Shown here: one piece after another, positions 21,126-32,700 of the stretch
Numbering within the stretch: position 1 is the stretch's first letter
Layout of the letters: each line of letters opens with the position of its first letter
DNA from: Ditylenchus dipsaci
Taxonomy: Eukaryota > Nematoda > Chromadorea > Rhabditida > Anguinidae
Reading direction: 5' to 3'
Assembly (NCBI GenBank): GCA_004194705.1
Contig: SADC01001329.1
Coordinates: forward strand, 310,001-374,000
DNA: 64,000 nt
Position numbers and translations under genes: made by a program
The notes under the pieces: generated by a model
Databases searched by the model: none
What the model saw: the letters and a program-made list of their open reading frames with translations, nothing else
Told to the model about the DNA's origin: nothing

Positions 21126-23288
21126 ATGTCCTGGCAAGATTTGGTCAATAACAACTTATTGGTACTTATGCCATTATTGCAAAACTAAGCTGTAATCTCA
21201 AAAATGTATTTCAGGGCACTGGGAACGTCTCAAAAGCAGCTATTTGTGGGTTAGACGGGTCTATTTGGGGTCAGTTGTGATTAAAAACTTTTTTTTAAAT
21301 CAACCCTAAAACTCTACCACTTTTTACAGGTAAATCTGACAATTTTAATGTGAGTGTGTTTATGTGACATTTTTTGAAAAAAAAAAACAGGTAAATATAT
21401 TACAGATCACAGAGGCAGAAGTAAGTTTTTTGACACATCTTTAGTTTCCCAGACTTTTGAAAGTCATTGGTTAAAATTATGTGATTTTCAGGCAGTTGCG
21501 GCTGGAAAAGGCTTCCAACAGCAAGACGCCTTACTAGGCACAGGCCTGAGATTTGAGGGAGAGAAATTTTTTGTGCTCCAGGCCGATGAAGAGCGAATCA
21601 TTGGCAAAAAGGCCTCTTCCGGGTTTTTCATCTACAAAACTGCCCAAGGTTTGTGTTAGTTATCTAAGCTCGAAGTACGGAAACCCGGAGGGAAGATCGA
21701 AGCTGGGGGACACACATTAACGGTGTTTGGTGCAACACTGCTTTTTTCATAAAATAGTGGTTTTAAGGGGCATCCGTTCATAGGGCCGCTGGTTGGAGCC
21801 CGCCAATTAGAAAAAATTCCTGATCATTAGATTCCTTTAGCAATTCTAGCAAATATCCAACCGCTCTCCCAAAACCCAACCATCCCAAAGTCGCTGTAAC
21901 TACCCTTTGGAACAACAAGTTCAAGCTCAGGACTTAGGCTTGAGGGTGAGCCAGCGTATGGAAGTTCTGACTAATAAATGTCTTACGCACTTTTTCCTGG
22001 GTCAAGAGCATATATTTGGTTACTTTTTACTTAAGCTTAACACTCGGGAAGCCATGCGTAGTAATTGGTAGACTGGACTCAGAATTTCACGCTGAACACG
22101 ATGGTGTGAAAAATTTTTGGAAAGAGGAGGGATCGGAAAGCGTAAAATAGCTTACGAAAATAGTTGATTTTCACCTATTTTTAACCACCTGGAATTCGAG
22201 CAAAATATGAGTTTTACTCGCTCAAATTAATTCGCCACCTAGGTATGTGACATTTTAAAACACAGGGCGTGTCAGGGCTGGAGAATCGGGCGCTGCGATA
22301 CATCGCAGCGAACGCAGGAAATTCTGGCCAAAAACATCGCAGCGCAACATTTTTGAATTTTTGAAAACAGCGCATATCGCAGCGCAACCACGGATGGCCG
22401 ATAAAACATCGCAGCGCAACATCGCAAAAAGGCAAACCGATACTCTAATCAGGGCTATCTATTATTCAGGAACTTGTTTCTGAGTGCCTACAATTTCACA
22501 GAGAATTTTCGATTTTTCCTCACAAAGACAATTTTCAGAAGTTCAAACTTTAGACACTAAAAAGGTCATAACTTTGGGTAGAGATGGCATTCAGATAAAT
22601 TATCACATCAAATAGAAAGACTAGAATCTGACGCTTCTTACAGTTTTGAATACACCAACAGCTTCTTTAAAAATCTTGACAAAATTAGCAAAAGGAATGT
22701 CTAAGTCGTAATACAAATTTCCTATAACTCCGTAATTGCCAGCAAAACCATCTTTTCTGCGTTGTCGATTTGCTTATGAATTTGCTATGGATTTGCTATG
22801 ATATGGATTTGCTTATTTTAAATCGTATTCAGCGTGGAATTCTGAGTCCAGTCTACCAATTACTACGCATGGCTTCCCGAGTGTTAAAAAGGTAAAATAG
22901 TTAGATGGGCGTATTCTAATAACTTCTCTAGCTTTGTTTCTAACGGAACTATACCTAAAATTAAATTCTAGGCTTTATTTTTCTAGAAACCCAATTAAAA
23001 AGTTCGTACAGAAATCCAATAATTAGGACAATCGTTTAAATTGGCGGGCACCAATTTTGAGAGCACGAGCAAAAATGTTTCTCCGCGCCAAATTGTTGTT
23101 TTTAAGCAAAAATGACAAAAATGAATACTAAATAAGTTTCAGCCGTAATCATTGGTATCTACGAGGGCGGAGTACAGCCGGAAATGTGTTCCAAGGTGAG
23201 CACTTGCAGCTCATAGTCTTAGACAAGTGATTTTTATTTGTAGACCACTGGTGCTCTGGCTGATTACTTTAAAACCATCAACTACTAA
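21126..23288 (+). CDS. PFN: Profilin, complete, seven exons
   Basis: Actin-monomer-binding protein that promotes ADP-to-ATP exchange and delivers actin to formins; cytosolic. Exons: 21126-21161, 21215-21269, 21330-21349, 21406-21420, 21492-21648, 23143-23195, 23244-23288. All introns are GT-AG, phases close exactly and the total is 381 nt, i.e. 126 residues plus TAA, the usual length. The N-terminus MSWQDLVNNNLLGTGNVSKA matches animal profilins (MSWQxYVD..), and the C-terminus has AVIIGIYEGGVQPEMCSK and GALADYFKTINY (usual LADYLxxxGY). The Trp near position 30 and terminal Tyr of the polyproline face are kept. Exons 3 and 4 are only 20 and 15 nt. Intron 5 (1.5 kb) carries a TTAA-type TIR element. 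No frame damage. Confidence 0.95.
22037..22887. mobile_element. TTAA-flanked TIR element in profilin intron 5
   Basis: TTAACACTCGGGAAGCCATG at the left is matched by its inverse ending CCGAGTGTTAA at the right; arms are about 60 bp and include GTAGTAATTGGTAGACTGGA. The interior holds a palindromic GCTGCGATGT/ACATCGCAGC cluster (22295-22430). Non-coding. Confidence 0.8.
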
Positions 23289-23416
23289 ATGCTGCCCTAT
23301 CGCCTTAATTTATGCCTTCCATCTCCTTTCCTTCTTTTTATGTTTACTTCAAAGTAAGATAATTTTTACATCAAATTAGGTTGGAGGCATTTAACGGAAA
23401 AGCATGAGATCCGACC

Positions 23417-23656
23417 TTAAAGGGGCATGCTCGTGCTTTACACGGAGAAAAGGCGGGTACAAGCACTTTTTTCTTTCTCGATCAAGTTTCACATGCGTTC
23501 TCATCCAGATTTTTTAAGTTTTCTGCCTAGTTTTTAAAAGTAGTATAGGGTCATGAATATTAGATTTGACGCAAAACGAGTGAAAAGTGAAAGGATTCAA
23601 AAAAAATTGCTGGTCCCCCGCCTTAACTTTTTCAAACGCATGGGCACGCCCCTTAA
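23417..23656. mobile_element. TTAA-flanked GGGGCATGCTCG MITE
   Basis: TTAA plus AGGGGCATGCTCGTGC at the left, GGGCACGCCCCTTAA at the right, with AAAAGGCGGGTAC and GGCGGGGGACC-type inner arms. It shares its right TTAA with the next element. It starts 129 bp after the profilin stop codon. Confidence 0.65.
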
Positions 23657-23894
23657 AAGGGCCATTGCCATCTCCAACAACGGTTGTCCTCCGCCAATTC
23701 AAATTGTTTGCCTAATCATTGAACTTCTGCACGGATTTTTAAACTTGGTTTCTAACAAAACTATACCTAAAATTAAATTCTAGGCCTTTTTTGTTAGAAA
23801 TCAAGCTGAAAAATTCGTACAGAAGTTCAATGATCAGAGGACATTTTTTGAATTAGCGGGGGACAAACCAGAACGCGTGGCCATGACCCTTTAA
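23653..23894. mobile_element. TTAA-flanked AAAAGGGCCATTGCC MITE, sharing a TTAA with its neighbour
   Basis: Starts at the same TTAA (23653-23656) that ends the previous element and stops at TTAA 23891-23894. The arms AAAAGGGCCATTGCCATC and GGCCATGACCCTTTAA and inner CAATTCAAATTGTTTG / TTTTTTGAATTAGC match the element at 6959-7183. Confidence 0.7.
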
Positions 23895-25718
23895 ATTAAT
23901 GTCAAAATCAATGTCAAAGTTTCTGTGTGATTCTCGGCACGATTTTTGTGATTTTCTTGTTCGCTTTTGGTGGTGTCATTGTAGATAATCCATCGCAGAT
24001 CTAGAATAAGAGAAAATATGAGAAAAAACACAATAATATTAATGCAGAAAATATAGAAATTGGTAAACCTTTTTTTGCAACAGAAAGTTTTTTACGACCA
24101 AAAAGGTTCGCCCTAAAAAAGTGCGAATTTCTGAAGGAACCAGCCCCTAAACTTTTGGTTTTTTCGGTCATCTCTATTTCCGTTATTAAAAAACTTTACA
24201 GTTAATGTCAGGGAAATATTTAATTCTGCCCGCTAATTTCTGAAAAATAAGCGCTAATTATTGAAAAATGCCCGCTAATTAATCAAATGTCCGATAATTT
24301 TTATCCCCAGAAAATCAGCAGGCATTTTTCAAAAAGTTAGCTGGGATTTCCAATTAGCGAGCATACTGTATTTCTTCTAACTGCAGCACAGTCTCTAATA
24401 ACTGCACAGCTCCAACTTTGAAGACTTATATCTCGGAGCAGAGTAAATATCTTGATCAGCTGTTTGATGCATTTTCTTAACTCCCACGAGCTCTACCGAT
24501 TCCACTTTTCAGATCTTGGTTGAGCACCCGAAAATCTCGAGATCGAATTTAGAAATTTCCGATTTTTGGGTCATTGAAAAATAAGCGCACATGTGCGGCA
24601 ATTAGAATAAATACGGTAATTAAATACCAGCCGTTAGTGTCATCTTCTTCCATATCTTGTCACGTGAAGAGCATAAAAAGCGTTATTACCGTATTTCCTC
24701 TAATAAGGCGGCCATCTCGACTTTGAGGACACCTTATTAGACGAAATACGGCAGATGAGTTATTGAAAAAAATTATATATTTTTATGAAATGTGGATAAA
24801 ATAAAGCGGAACAATACTTTCAAGGTCGATTCGATCCGCGCGCGTATATGCTTCGTTTTTTTAATTCCGTTTTATAAATAGTACATTTTGTAGGCCCATC
24901 TCTTAACTGCGAAATGACCACAATAGCAAAAATTTTCAATAACAAATATATGGCTTTTCACGCTAGAGGCAAAAAAGGCCACACATCGTGCCTGAGCCTT
25001 ATAGCAAACCATAAAAAGTAAAAATGGACAAAGACACGGGCGGTGAACGGGGTGCGGTTCACTTTAAAAAAAACGAGGTCACTATGGTGCAAACACTTAA
25101 ATATTGCATTTTCAGGCATTTTTTGTTGTCAAGACTGCACCCAACTACTATTAGAAGCCTATTGCCATAGCTCAGCCAACCAACTAGAAGTAGCGCAAAC
25201 CCCTTTTAAAGACCATGAATCTCAATATGTCATCCAGAAACCTACGATAGCGGACCATGTTTAGTGGGATCAATAAAAAATATCCAGTAAAATTGTATTG
25301 CTTCGCATTTCCAATGTTCCAAACCCCTAAAAATAAACCATTTTCGTGCTGTCTATTGCTTTACTTGGGAGACTAGTAATCATGCTTGTGACGTGCTTGC
25401 TTTCGCCCTCCCACACTTAGAACACATGGCTTGATTTGGTTTAAACCAGCAAGGAATAAACAGCAGACAAGCAATCTTCCTTTTCTTCTTTTTAATTTAT
25501 AAAGCTATTTTGTTGCTCTTTTTGAGTGTGTGTGATTACCCATCTTCGTGGGTTGCCACGGCAGCACTCACTGGCTATGGGATTATTCTACTGAATTAGG
25601 TACCTATGCATCATCTACAGGGTGAGCCAACAATGCCTAGCTTTCAAGACAAACTAGAGTTTTTAAACAATTTGTTTGTGCCATTTGTACTGGATAGAAT
25701 TTTTTTAAATTATTTGTT

Positions 25719-25925
25719 TTGGACTACACTGACAAATCGCAATTGGTGAAAGACTTGGAAAATTTATCTAAGAAGGGTTGGGATCCAGGCTGCAAGGAAC
25801 TTTTGGAGATGACGCGTTATACGCGTTATGACGCGATAGCCGAACTTCTGATGACTGTACACCCAGCCAATAGTTTTTGTGAAACCGTCTTTTCCAAGAC
25901 GTTTTCGAAAATCATAAAAGGATAG
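25719..25925 (+). pseudogene. Possible hAT dimerisation-domain remnant
   Basis: The 68-codon ORF contains GWDPGCKELLEMTRY..AELLMTVHPANSFCETVFSK. The order (large residue run, AxLL, then PAxSxxxxxVFSK) resembles the hAT C-terminal dimerisation motif (LAxxYLxxPASSxxSERxFS), but similarity is weak and there is no flanking transposase. Confidence 0.25.
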
Positions 25926-26215
25926 GGCAGAAAATTGTAAAGCTGTCAAAAAAAATGAGTAAGATGAACCGAAATACAGGGTTGCGCATTATATACGGGT
26001 GAGGAACTTTTTGTCATCCCTCTTTTCTTGGTTTTTGATGAGATATTTTTCACCGTAATACCTCTATTAAAAGAACAAGATATTCTATTTTTCGAACACC
26101 TAAAAATCTTGGAATTGTCAATAAAATAGCCTTAATCTTAGTCAATAATGTTACACGGTATTTAAAAGACCAGATCTGCGCTGTTCAAACGCTCCTGAAC
26201 ATGAACTTTTGAACG

Positions 26216-26427
26216 CTACTGGAATATATCCCTCCGAAAAAAGCTACGGGATATACCTTCGCCAATATATTTTGGAGGGTACCTAAAACCACTATTTTTG
26301 AAAAAAAACAATTGTACAGAAGCCCTTGTTAGTAATGGATAGGCCCTGAGCCTATGCTAAACCTAAATTATTGGATGAGGCATATTCCAATAGCGCTTTT
26401 TGGGAGGGGTATTTTCCAGCAGCGTCA
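26216..26427. mobile_element. Diverged poly-C-type MITE
   Basis: GAACGCTACTGGAATATATCCC at the left and GGGGTATTTTCCAGCAGCG at the right, with the interior TACCTAAAACCA and GAGCCTATGCTAAACCTAAA as in the 4213-4457 copy; the homopolymer tracts are eroded. Confidence 0.55.
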
Positions 26428-26916
26428 ATTTTTGCCCTATTCTTGTTATCTAGAATTTTAAGTAAAAAAAGATTGCTTCTTTTCTAAATCTCCATATCAG
26501 ACTGTCGGAGATCACAATTAATTGCCCTAATTATTTTCTAATCATTTGAAGGGTTATGGCTATACTTGGGCGTTCTTGTTTTTTCGGGATTTTGGATTGC
26601 GATTTTCGAAATTATTTTAAATTTTGGGATTTTGGATTGGAATTTCCGAAATTCTGGGAATCCCAGTTGGATTTGGGATTTTTTTCAAATTCAAACAGTT
26701 TATAACTATCCAAAGATTTTAATCAATTTCAAACAACAAAAAACAATCAATACGAGAAGTTAACATGCTCAAGAGCTTTGTTCAAAAATATTAGCTTTTC
26801 TGCGGTGTTCGGATCGAGCTGGCCCCTTCTGTTGTTGTTTCGAAAAAACACACACAAGTCATGTGAAATAAAAAAAATTTAGTTTCGAGACTAATAAATT
26901 TATTTGAGGATTTTGG

Positions 26917-27697
26917 GGCAACCGGACATTTTTCACTTTTTGAAATATTTGTCGCGCGACATTTGTCACTTTTTGCTATTTTTTCCCGATACCTTTGTCA
27001 CCTGACATTCTTGATATTACCTTACTCATATCTTTCTTATATTTTCACTAAATTTGTTTGACCCTACTGGCTTATACCCCCCCCCCCAAATCGGACCTAC
27101 TGGCTTATAAACCCCCCCCCCCCCCAAAAAAAATCAAGTTTTTTCAGAGTATCTAAAAATCATTTTTAAGTAATAATTTTGTCGTAAAAAGGCTAGAAAA
27201 GCAATTTTAAAAGGATTATGGGCTGTATTGGGAGGGGAAGGGAACAATAGGGGGCCACTTTTTAGTGAATTTTTTTTGGCCATTCTTCGGCTGTCTTACC
27301 ATGTTTTTCAACATGGGTCGTGACAAAAAGAGACTCTATATGCATTTTATGATCAAGAGTACTAATCGGAATCATGTCTAAGGTAAGTGAGTGCGCCGAA
27401 GGGGGCGCAGGGGCTTGAGAGTTAGAGATGCGCACACCCACATACCTTAGACACAAATCACTCGAAAGTGACTCTGGATGCATGAAAAAACATGCATACC
27501 AGAGTTATTTATGCGGTAGGCCCCAGTATTCAAAACTATGTTCAACATCTTTGATTTTTCGGCCGAAAAAGGTTTAAAAGTTAAAAAGTGACGAGAATTT
27601 TTTTTCAAAAAGTGTTAAATGTCGCGCGACAAAAGTGACAAAAAGTGACAAATGTTGCGCGACAAATATTTCAAAAAGTGATAAATGTCCGGTTGCC
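26917..27697. mobile_element. 781-bp GG..CC TIR element nested in the previous one
   Basis: GGCAACCGGACATTTTTCAC and its inverse end are ~50-bp TIRs that include TTGTCGCGCGACATTTGTC; GATTTTGG flanks both sides (26909-26916, 27698-27705). Inside is a poly-C element piece (27067-27130) with the central palindrome at 27375-27453. Confidence 0.85.
27375..27453. repeat. GC-rich central palindrome, copy 2, left arm shortened
   Basis: GTCTAAGGTAAGTGAGTGCG directly joins CCGAAGGGGGCGCAGGGGC, having lost about 30 bp of the left arm relative to copy 1; the right arm ends CACATACCTTAGAC. Confidence 0.8.
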
Positions 27698-27856
27698 GAT
27701 TTTGGGATAATTTTGGGATTTTCGAAATGTGAACCGGTGGGATTTTTGATTTCGGACTATGAAACTTTTGGATTTTGGATTGGGATTTCCAAAATTTCTG
27801 GGATTCCAATCCCGGGAATCCCATGGGATTCCAATCCTACGCCCAAGTATAGTTAT

Positions 27857-27944
27857 GGCCTGTTCACATACTGAGAGTGAGAGTGAGAGTAAGGGGTGTT
27901 CACAATGACAACTTACTCTCACTCTCAGTATGTGAACAGGCCAT
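27857..27944. repeat. 88-bp near-perfect hairpin
   Basis: GGCCTGTTCACATACTGAG plus GTGAGAGTGAGAGT is mirrored by ACTCTCACTCTCAGTATGTG and AACAGGCC around a ~20-bp loop. It abuts the TSD of the 1.29-kb element and a mariner fragment. Confidence 0.75.
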
Positions 27945-28085
27945 TAGCGGACGCCTTCTGTACCTGAATTCCATATCCGCTAACTTTGACGCCAACGAAC
28001 TTCTTCTTAGGGGCTCGATCAAAAGCATGGTCTACGAAACTCCAGTATCTTCCATGGCTGAACTAGGCCTTGGTTTGACTATTTA
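27945..28085 (+). pseudogene. Mariner/Tc1-type transposase C-terminal fragment
   Basis: The frame reads LNSISANFDANELLLRGSIK then SMVYETPVSSMAEL, aligning by eye with the SPDLxPxDFxLWGxIKxxVYxxPxxxxxEL block of mariner-type transposases. The catalytic third D region is degenerate and nothing upstream is preserved. TAA follows GLGLTI. Confidence 0.5.
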
Positions 28086-29825
28086 ATGTTTGCAAAGTAG
28101 TGTAGTGAGACAGTTCAATTTAGCTCAACTCTGCTTCTTCTGATAAAAAAAGTTCTGAACCTGCTGTAATTTTGAAGACATCCCAGCATTGCCAGATCTC
28201 AAAATAAAAATGGCAGAAATATTGCATTAATCAACCCTGTAAGCTGTTATCTACCTAGCTTCCTGCTTACCTGGCTGCCTGACGTCCGGTCGCTGGCTGC
28301 CCCAACCACTACTCACTATAATCCCCACAGCCAAACTTCTGGTAACAACACAAACAAGAAGCAGAAGAGCAATAAAAATTACTATTTGTCTTCATGCATA
28401 TTTCTTATTGCCACTTTTTATAGTTCGGGGGGCACACACGCCTAATTAGTGTTTTTGTTGAAATTAGCAAACTTGGACATATTGATTTGGTTGTGATTGG
28501 ACTGTGTGAGTATTAGTGCTTGTCAACCAATTGCCACAATAAGCCGGTTCAAAGGCCACCCCAGGCTTCTGGGCGTCCTCTTTCTTTGGTGCTGTTTCTA
28601 CTGTATTTGCTATTTGCTTGGTGCTGCTCGAGCTTCCATTGTTAATGTGGTAGGTTGTTGTTATTTTTGTGAAAGTCATAAAAATGTGACATTATTAAGT
28701 GAAGGGTGACTTTTTGTAACAAACTAAAATCAAATTGTGGGAAGCATAGTTTCACGGACTAAAATTTGGCATTGGGCGCAAACATCGGCGCCGGTCCATC
28801 AATAAATCGGCGCCAGTACCGATTGTTAAAAATTTTCAGCGCTGGCGTCCAGCGCCATGTTTAAGCTAAATTTTAAGGTATTACCGGTATTAAATTTCGA
28901 AAAATTGCTGCATTGCCGGCGCCAGTGCTGGCGCCGAAAATAAGAATGGATTGTTTTTTAAAAAAACTTGTAGATTTTTTATAAATGATAAAATTAATTA
29001 ATAAATGTTATAAAAGTTAATAAAGCTTTAGTCTTTAGCAAAATGTTGACCTTTTTTATCAGAATGTGAACTCAAAGCGAAAATCAGTTTTTTTTAAAAA
29101 TGGGCGCCAACCTTGAATTAAGAAAGGGTGAGGAATAACTAAACAAAGCCTGCGGAACAAATTTTTACAGAAAAAAGCCCTCGAAAGTGACAAGTCGGAC
29201 ATCGATCGCGACCAAGACTAAGGAGTGTGACCAACATCGACCAAGACTCAGACCATGATCAAAATCGACCATGACCAAGCCGTGTGACCAAAGCATTACA
29301 ATATTTGAGTTATTAAGCTCGAAAAAAACTATTATGACTATCAGTGAAATCTGTACACACTCCCTTTTCCACGATTTTAGTGGAATCTCTATATAGTATT
29401 TAGCATGTGCTGGTGGGTGGGTGGTTTTGCCAATTTTGTGTTAAGGACCATTTTTTGTCGGATATCTCACCAAAATCCTCAAGTACAACATCTTAGCTTT
29501 CTTTTAAGCATTAACGAGCATAATCAAAGTTGCTTTTAAATTTTTTTGTTGCCCTCCAAACTGGAGATGGTTGATTTTAGCTTGGATTTTGATGGATTTT
29601 TGGGTTTGAGCCAAATTTTCTGCAATATTTAGCAAACCTATGTAAAATATTTCACCGAAACCCTCAAGTACAACTTCGGAGCTTCCTTTTGAGCACAAAT
29701 ACGTGAAATTGCTCAGGAGATTGCAGAAATGAAAAACGAAAAAACAGGTTTGTAAAATATTAACTCAGCGTTGACACACAGACCACCAAGATTAAGAGGG
29801 GGCGCTAATAAGAGAGAATACATAC
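28086..29825. other. Gene-free interval
   Basis: No convincing exon. Notable text: a GGCGCC-rich patch (28785-28940) with CAGCGCTGGCG palindromes, GACCAAGACT/GACCATGACCAAG repeats near 29210-29285, and a segment (29460-29560) repeated at 29640-29700 and 19390-19500. ORFs near 28464-28709 on both strands lack motifs. Confidence 0.4.
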
Positions 29826-30795
29826 GGGTGGTAGTAACAATCAGCGGATAAAATCCACGGATAGAAATATCCGCGGATAAAAGCCGTAGTAACAATCACG
29901 GATAGAATTATCCGCGGATACGGATAAAATTCACGGATTTATCCTTAGCTGAATATAAATCCGCGAATATACTGTATTTACTCTATTAACACCCCTCCCA
30001 AAAGTGAGAATTTTCAGCCTTGTGGTATTGCTTATTGACCAAATTTTTTAAAGGGCATGCTCGTGTGTGATGCAACACAATTTTCAAAAAAGAAAAGGCG
30101 CAAACCAGGCGTGCCAGAGATTTGAATTTCAAAATCAAATTTTGAAATCATCATCAGAGAACCTAAAATCAGAAATAAAATTATTGCGGACGATATAAAA
30201 AAGTCAAGTGAACTACCTTATAAGAGCCTGCTCACATGTATGCTTCCTTCTTGAAACCTCCAGATAGACACCTGAAAGAGGGAACAAGGGAAAATCAAAT
30301 GACGGTGCAGAAAATAAATAAAACTTATCTAACACAAACAACAAGATCAAGAGAAAAAATTGAGCATACGCGAGAGTTACCAGCTGAACACACGAGATTC
30401 TTTGACGCTAAAACCAAAACAGTCAGTTAGTAAGAAAGGCAAGCGTAAAAAATACCGGCAAGTCACGACAAATGAAAGCAGAAAACTGAAAATGATTTCA
30501 AAATTTGATTTTGAAATTCAAATCTCTGGCACGCCTGGTTTGCGCCTTTTCTTTTTTGAAAATTGTGTTGCATCGCACATGAGCATGCCCCTTTAAATAG
30601 ACTCTCGAGCATATAAAAAAATAAAATGTAGCCTAGATTTCTAGCGACATTTTGGTATGTTACATGCCGTAAAGTCTTTTAAAAAATCTGGTCCATATGC
30701 AATACCATAAAACTGAAAATTCCCACTTTTGGTATCCACGGATTTATCCGCGGATAAAATCTGCGAATAGATATGAGCATGGTTATTTCTACTAA
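29826..30795. mobile_element. Foldback with ATCCGCGGATAAA repeats, split by a TTAA MITE
   Basis: Left half 29826-30052 and right half 30597-30795 are inverted: CGGATAAAATCCACGGAT and TATCCGCGGATAAA words, then CCCAAAAGTGAGAATTTTCAG (left) against its mirror (right). The 30049-30596 element sits exactly between the arms. Confidence 0.65.
30049..30596. mobile_element. TTAA-flanked MITE with ~105-bp arms
   Basis: TTAA plus AGGGCATGCTCGTGTGTGAT and the mirror ATCGCACATGAGCATGCCCCTTTAA. The arms extend through CAAACCAGGCGTGCCAGAG and AATTTCAAAATCAAATTTTG. The intervening ORFs at 30236-30596 have no known motif. Confidence 0.8.
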
Positions 30796-30812
30796 AAGCA
30801 AAAAAAAAGTGA

Positions 30813-31074
30813 ATACCGTATTCTCTCTAATAGGCCGACACCCTCTAATAAACCGACACCCCCTACTTTGAGGGACCGTATCTCAGTCCGAAGAAAAAAA
30901 ATTACATCGCTGTTTATTGCGTTTTCTTAGTTACCACGAGCTCTATCGATTCCGCTTTTTCGATTTTGGATTTTCACCCGAAAATGTCGAGTTCGACCCA
31001 AAATTTTCACGATTTTTGAAGGGTTGAAAAATAAACCGACATGTCGGCCTATTAGAGAGAATACGGTATTTTTT
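30813..31074. mobile_element. ACCGTATTYTCTCTAATA-family element, inner word GGCCGACA
   Basis: Left ACCGTATTCTCTCTAATAGG, right CCTATTAGAGAGAATACGGT. The inner arm words CCGACACCCTCTAATAAACC and ATAAACCGACATGTCGG match each other. The core has GAGCTCTATCGATTCCGC and CACCCGAAAATGTCGAG, shared with other members. Confidence 0.8.
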
Positions 31075-31383
31075 ATGCCCGACTGAAACCGTGAGAGGAT
31101 TTTAGCTATATTTCTTCCTGTGTTATTTTACAAAATTAGTCAAAAAATGTCGCGTACATTTATTTTTTTGTGTACCATGTTTTCGAAGAATTTCACACAA
31201 GTATTTCCTTAAATCTGTCTAATTTTTTTTTAATTTATACAATTAGTAACAGGAATGGAATTTTTTTTTAAAAGATTGGTACATTGAGAAACTTCAAAGA
31301 TCTTTTTCAAAGTTTTATGTCAAAACCCGGAATATAACTTCCCCGAACTTCCCGTCGATAACAGAAACGTTAACCGTAGACCC

Positions 31384-32580
31384 AGAATCGGCTCTAGGTG
31401 AATTCGCCCCCAGGTAGATTCGTCCCCGGTGAATTCGTCCCCAGGTAGATTCGTCCCCGGTGAATTCGTCCCCAAAACCGCCAATTCGAAATTTTCGAAC
31501 AGGTTCGAATCCAGTTGGTAGGAAACAAATTTTTTTATGTTAAATAACCATAAATAATTTAGTAAAGCTGAGTTTGAGTAAAAAGAGTACCAGGTAGGTA
31601 GCCGATTATGGGTATATATCCCCAACCCCCCCCCCCGCATATATCCTCCCAGCATATATCCCCCAACATATAAAATTGCCTTAGCCAGGCTACTTTTCCG
31701 ATATATATCGGGGGATATATGTTGCGGGGGGGGATGTATGTCGAGGGGATATATGTTGGGGAATATATGTTGGGGGGATATATGCGCGGGGATATATGCG
31801 GGGGATATATACTCATAACCAGGTAGGCTGAAGGCTAATAACCCCTAACCTGAAATTTTCGGATTTCGCCATACTTAAGCAGTAATATTGGTGATTCGCA
31901 GGTAGTTATACTTAAGTGATGGATTATTCCACTTCAGCGGTAGAAGGTAGATTAGGCCAGATCTACGGGTGGACCCCACCAAACTTTTTTGAATTTTCGA
32001 CTATATGACTATTTTACCCTGTTTTCCGACATGAGACTTGGCAAAAAGCGATTTTAGGTCGATATAAGGTGTTTGGGAAAATTTAAAAAAAAAGTTGATT
32101 TGGGAAAGGGGGGCGTATATCCAAGTAGCGCCGGAATTTTAATCTTGTTAAACACGATTCTCACACGATTTTACATCAGAATAGTGGTTCGTTCATGACT
32201 TTGTATAAAACTTAATTTTCCAGGCGATCCAGGTTGATATCCACCTACCCATAAGGATCTTACCCCTAGTTTTAGGCTTCGGGTGAAAAAAAAATATACT
32301 GTCTATTCACCTGACCTTATGTACATACTCAAGGTATTGGGGTCGGCGTGAGTGAAATCGTAATTTTGGTCCTAAAAAACCTAATCTCCCACACAATCCT
32401 AAGTTAGAAAAGTATTTGCTACTACCAGAATTCGAACCTGCTCGAAATTTGTGAATTGGCGGTTTTGGGGACGAGTTCACCGGGGACGAATTCACCTGGG
32501 ACGAATTCACCTGGGGACGAATTCACCAGGGACGAATTCACAAGGGACGAATTGACTGGGGACGAATTAACCGCCGCCCC
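31384..32580. mobile_element. Element with GGTGAATTCGTCCCC arms
   Basis: 31395-31480 carries four GTGAATTCGTCCCC/GTAGATTCGTCCCC units and 32460-32570 the inverted GGGGACGAATTCACC units (five). The inner arm AATTGGCGGTTTTGGGG is also mirrored. Between lie an ATATATCCCCC/GGGGGATATAT array (31600-31815) and a poly-C element scrap (32040-32135). Confidence 0.65.
31600..31815. repeat. GGGGATATATGTTG simple array, inverted halves
   Basis: Units CATATATCCCCCAA run in one direction to about 31675, then GGGGGATATATGTTG units in the other. The proline/tyrosine-rich ORF on the minus strand is an artefact of this array. Confidence 0.75.
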
Positions 32581-32700
32581 CCAGAATCATCTAAAAGAAG
32601 CTGAATGAATCGCAGAAAATTAAGGTTGATTTTTTCTACTGAAGCAAAGTTCAGTAATTTCACACCAGCAAGAAATCCATCATAGAACCTCTGGTGAGAC

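Larger units (their letters stand above)
23895..26545. other. Gene-poor interval with ACCGTATTT-family pieces
   Basis: Contains a cluster of ACCGTATTT-family text: GCCCGCTAATTTCTGAAAAATAA repeats at 24225-24370, the GAGCTCTACCGATTCCACTTT core at 24490, an end at about 24605-24617, and a compact 66-bp hairpin member at 24687-24752. A poly-C-type element is at 26216-26427. An ORF at 25043-25264 has no recognisable motif. Confidence 0.45.
26561..27851. mobile_element. 1.29-kb TIR element, exact 8-bp TSD, outer shell of a nest
   Basis: The ends TATACTTGGGCG and CGCCCAAGTATA are inverted; GTTATGGC flanks both sides exactly (26553-26560, 27852-27859), as for hAT. Subterminal zones repeat GGGATTTTGGATTGG words in inverse order. 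It holds a second element at 26917-27697. Confidence 0.85.

Noticed and set aside
21215..21420. Profilin exon 2 ending at 21273 with direct join to 21406
   Set aside because: That join breaks the frame; using the GTCAGT donor at 21270 and the 20-nt exon 21330-21349 restores frame and the family alignment.
28464..28709. Hydrophobic plus-strand ORF as the missing signal-peptide exon of the cyclase
   Set aside because: It has a hydrophobic run (LLGVLFLWCCFYCICYLLG) but no donor in the right phase and lies over 6 kb and many repeats away; support is too weak.
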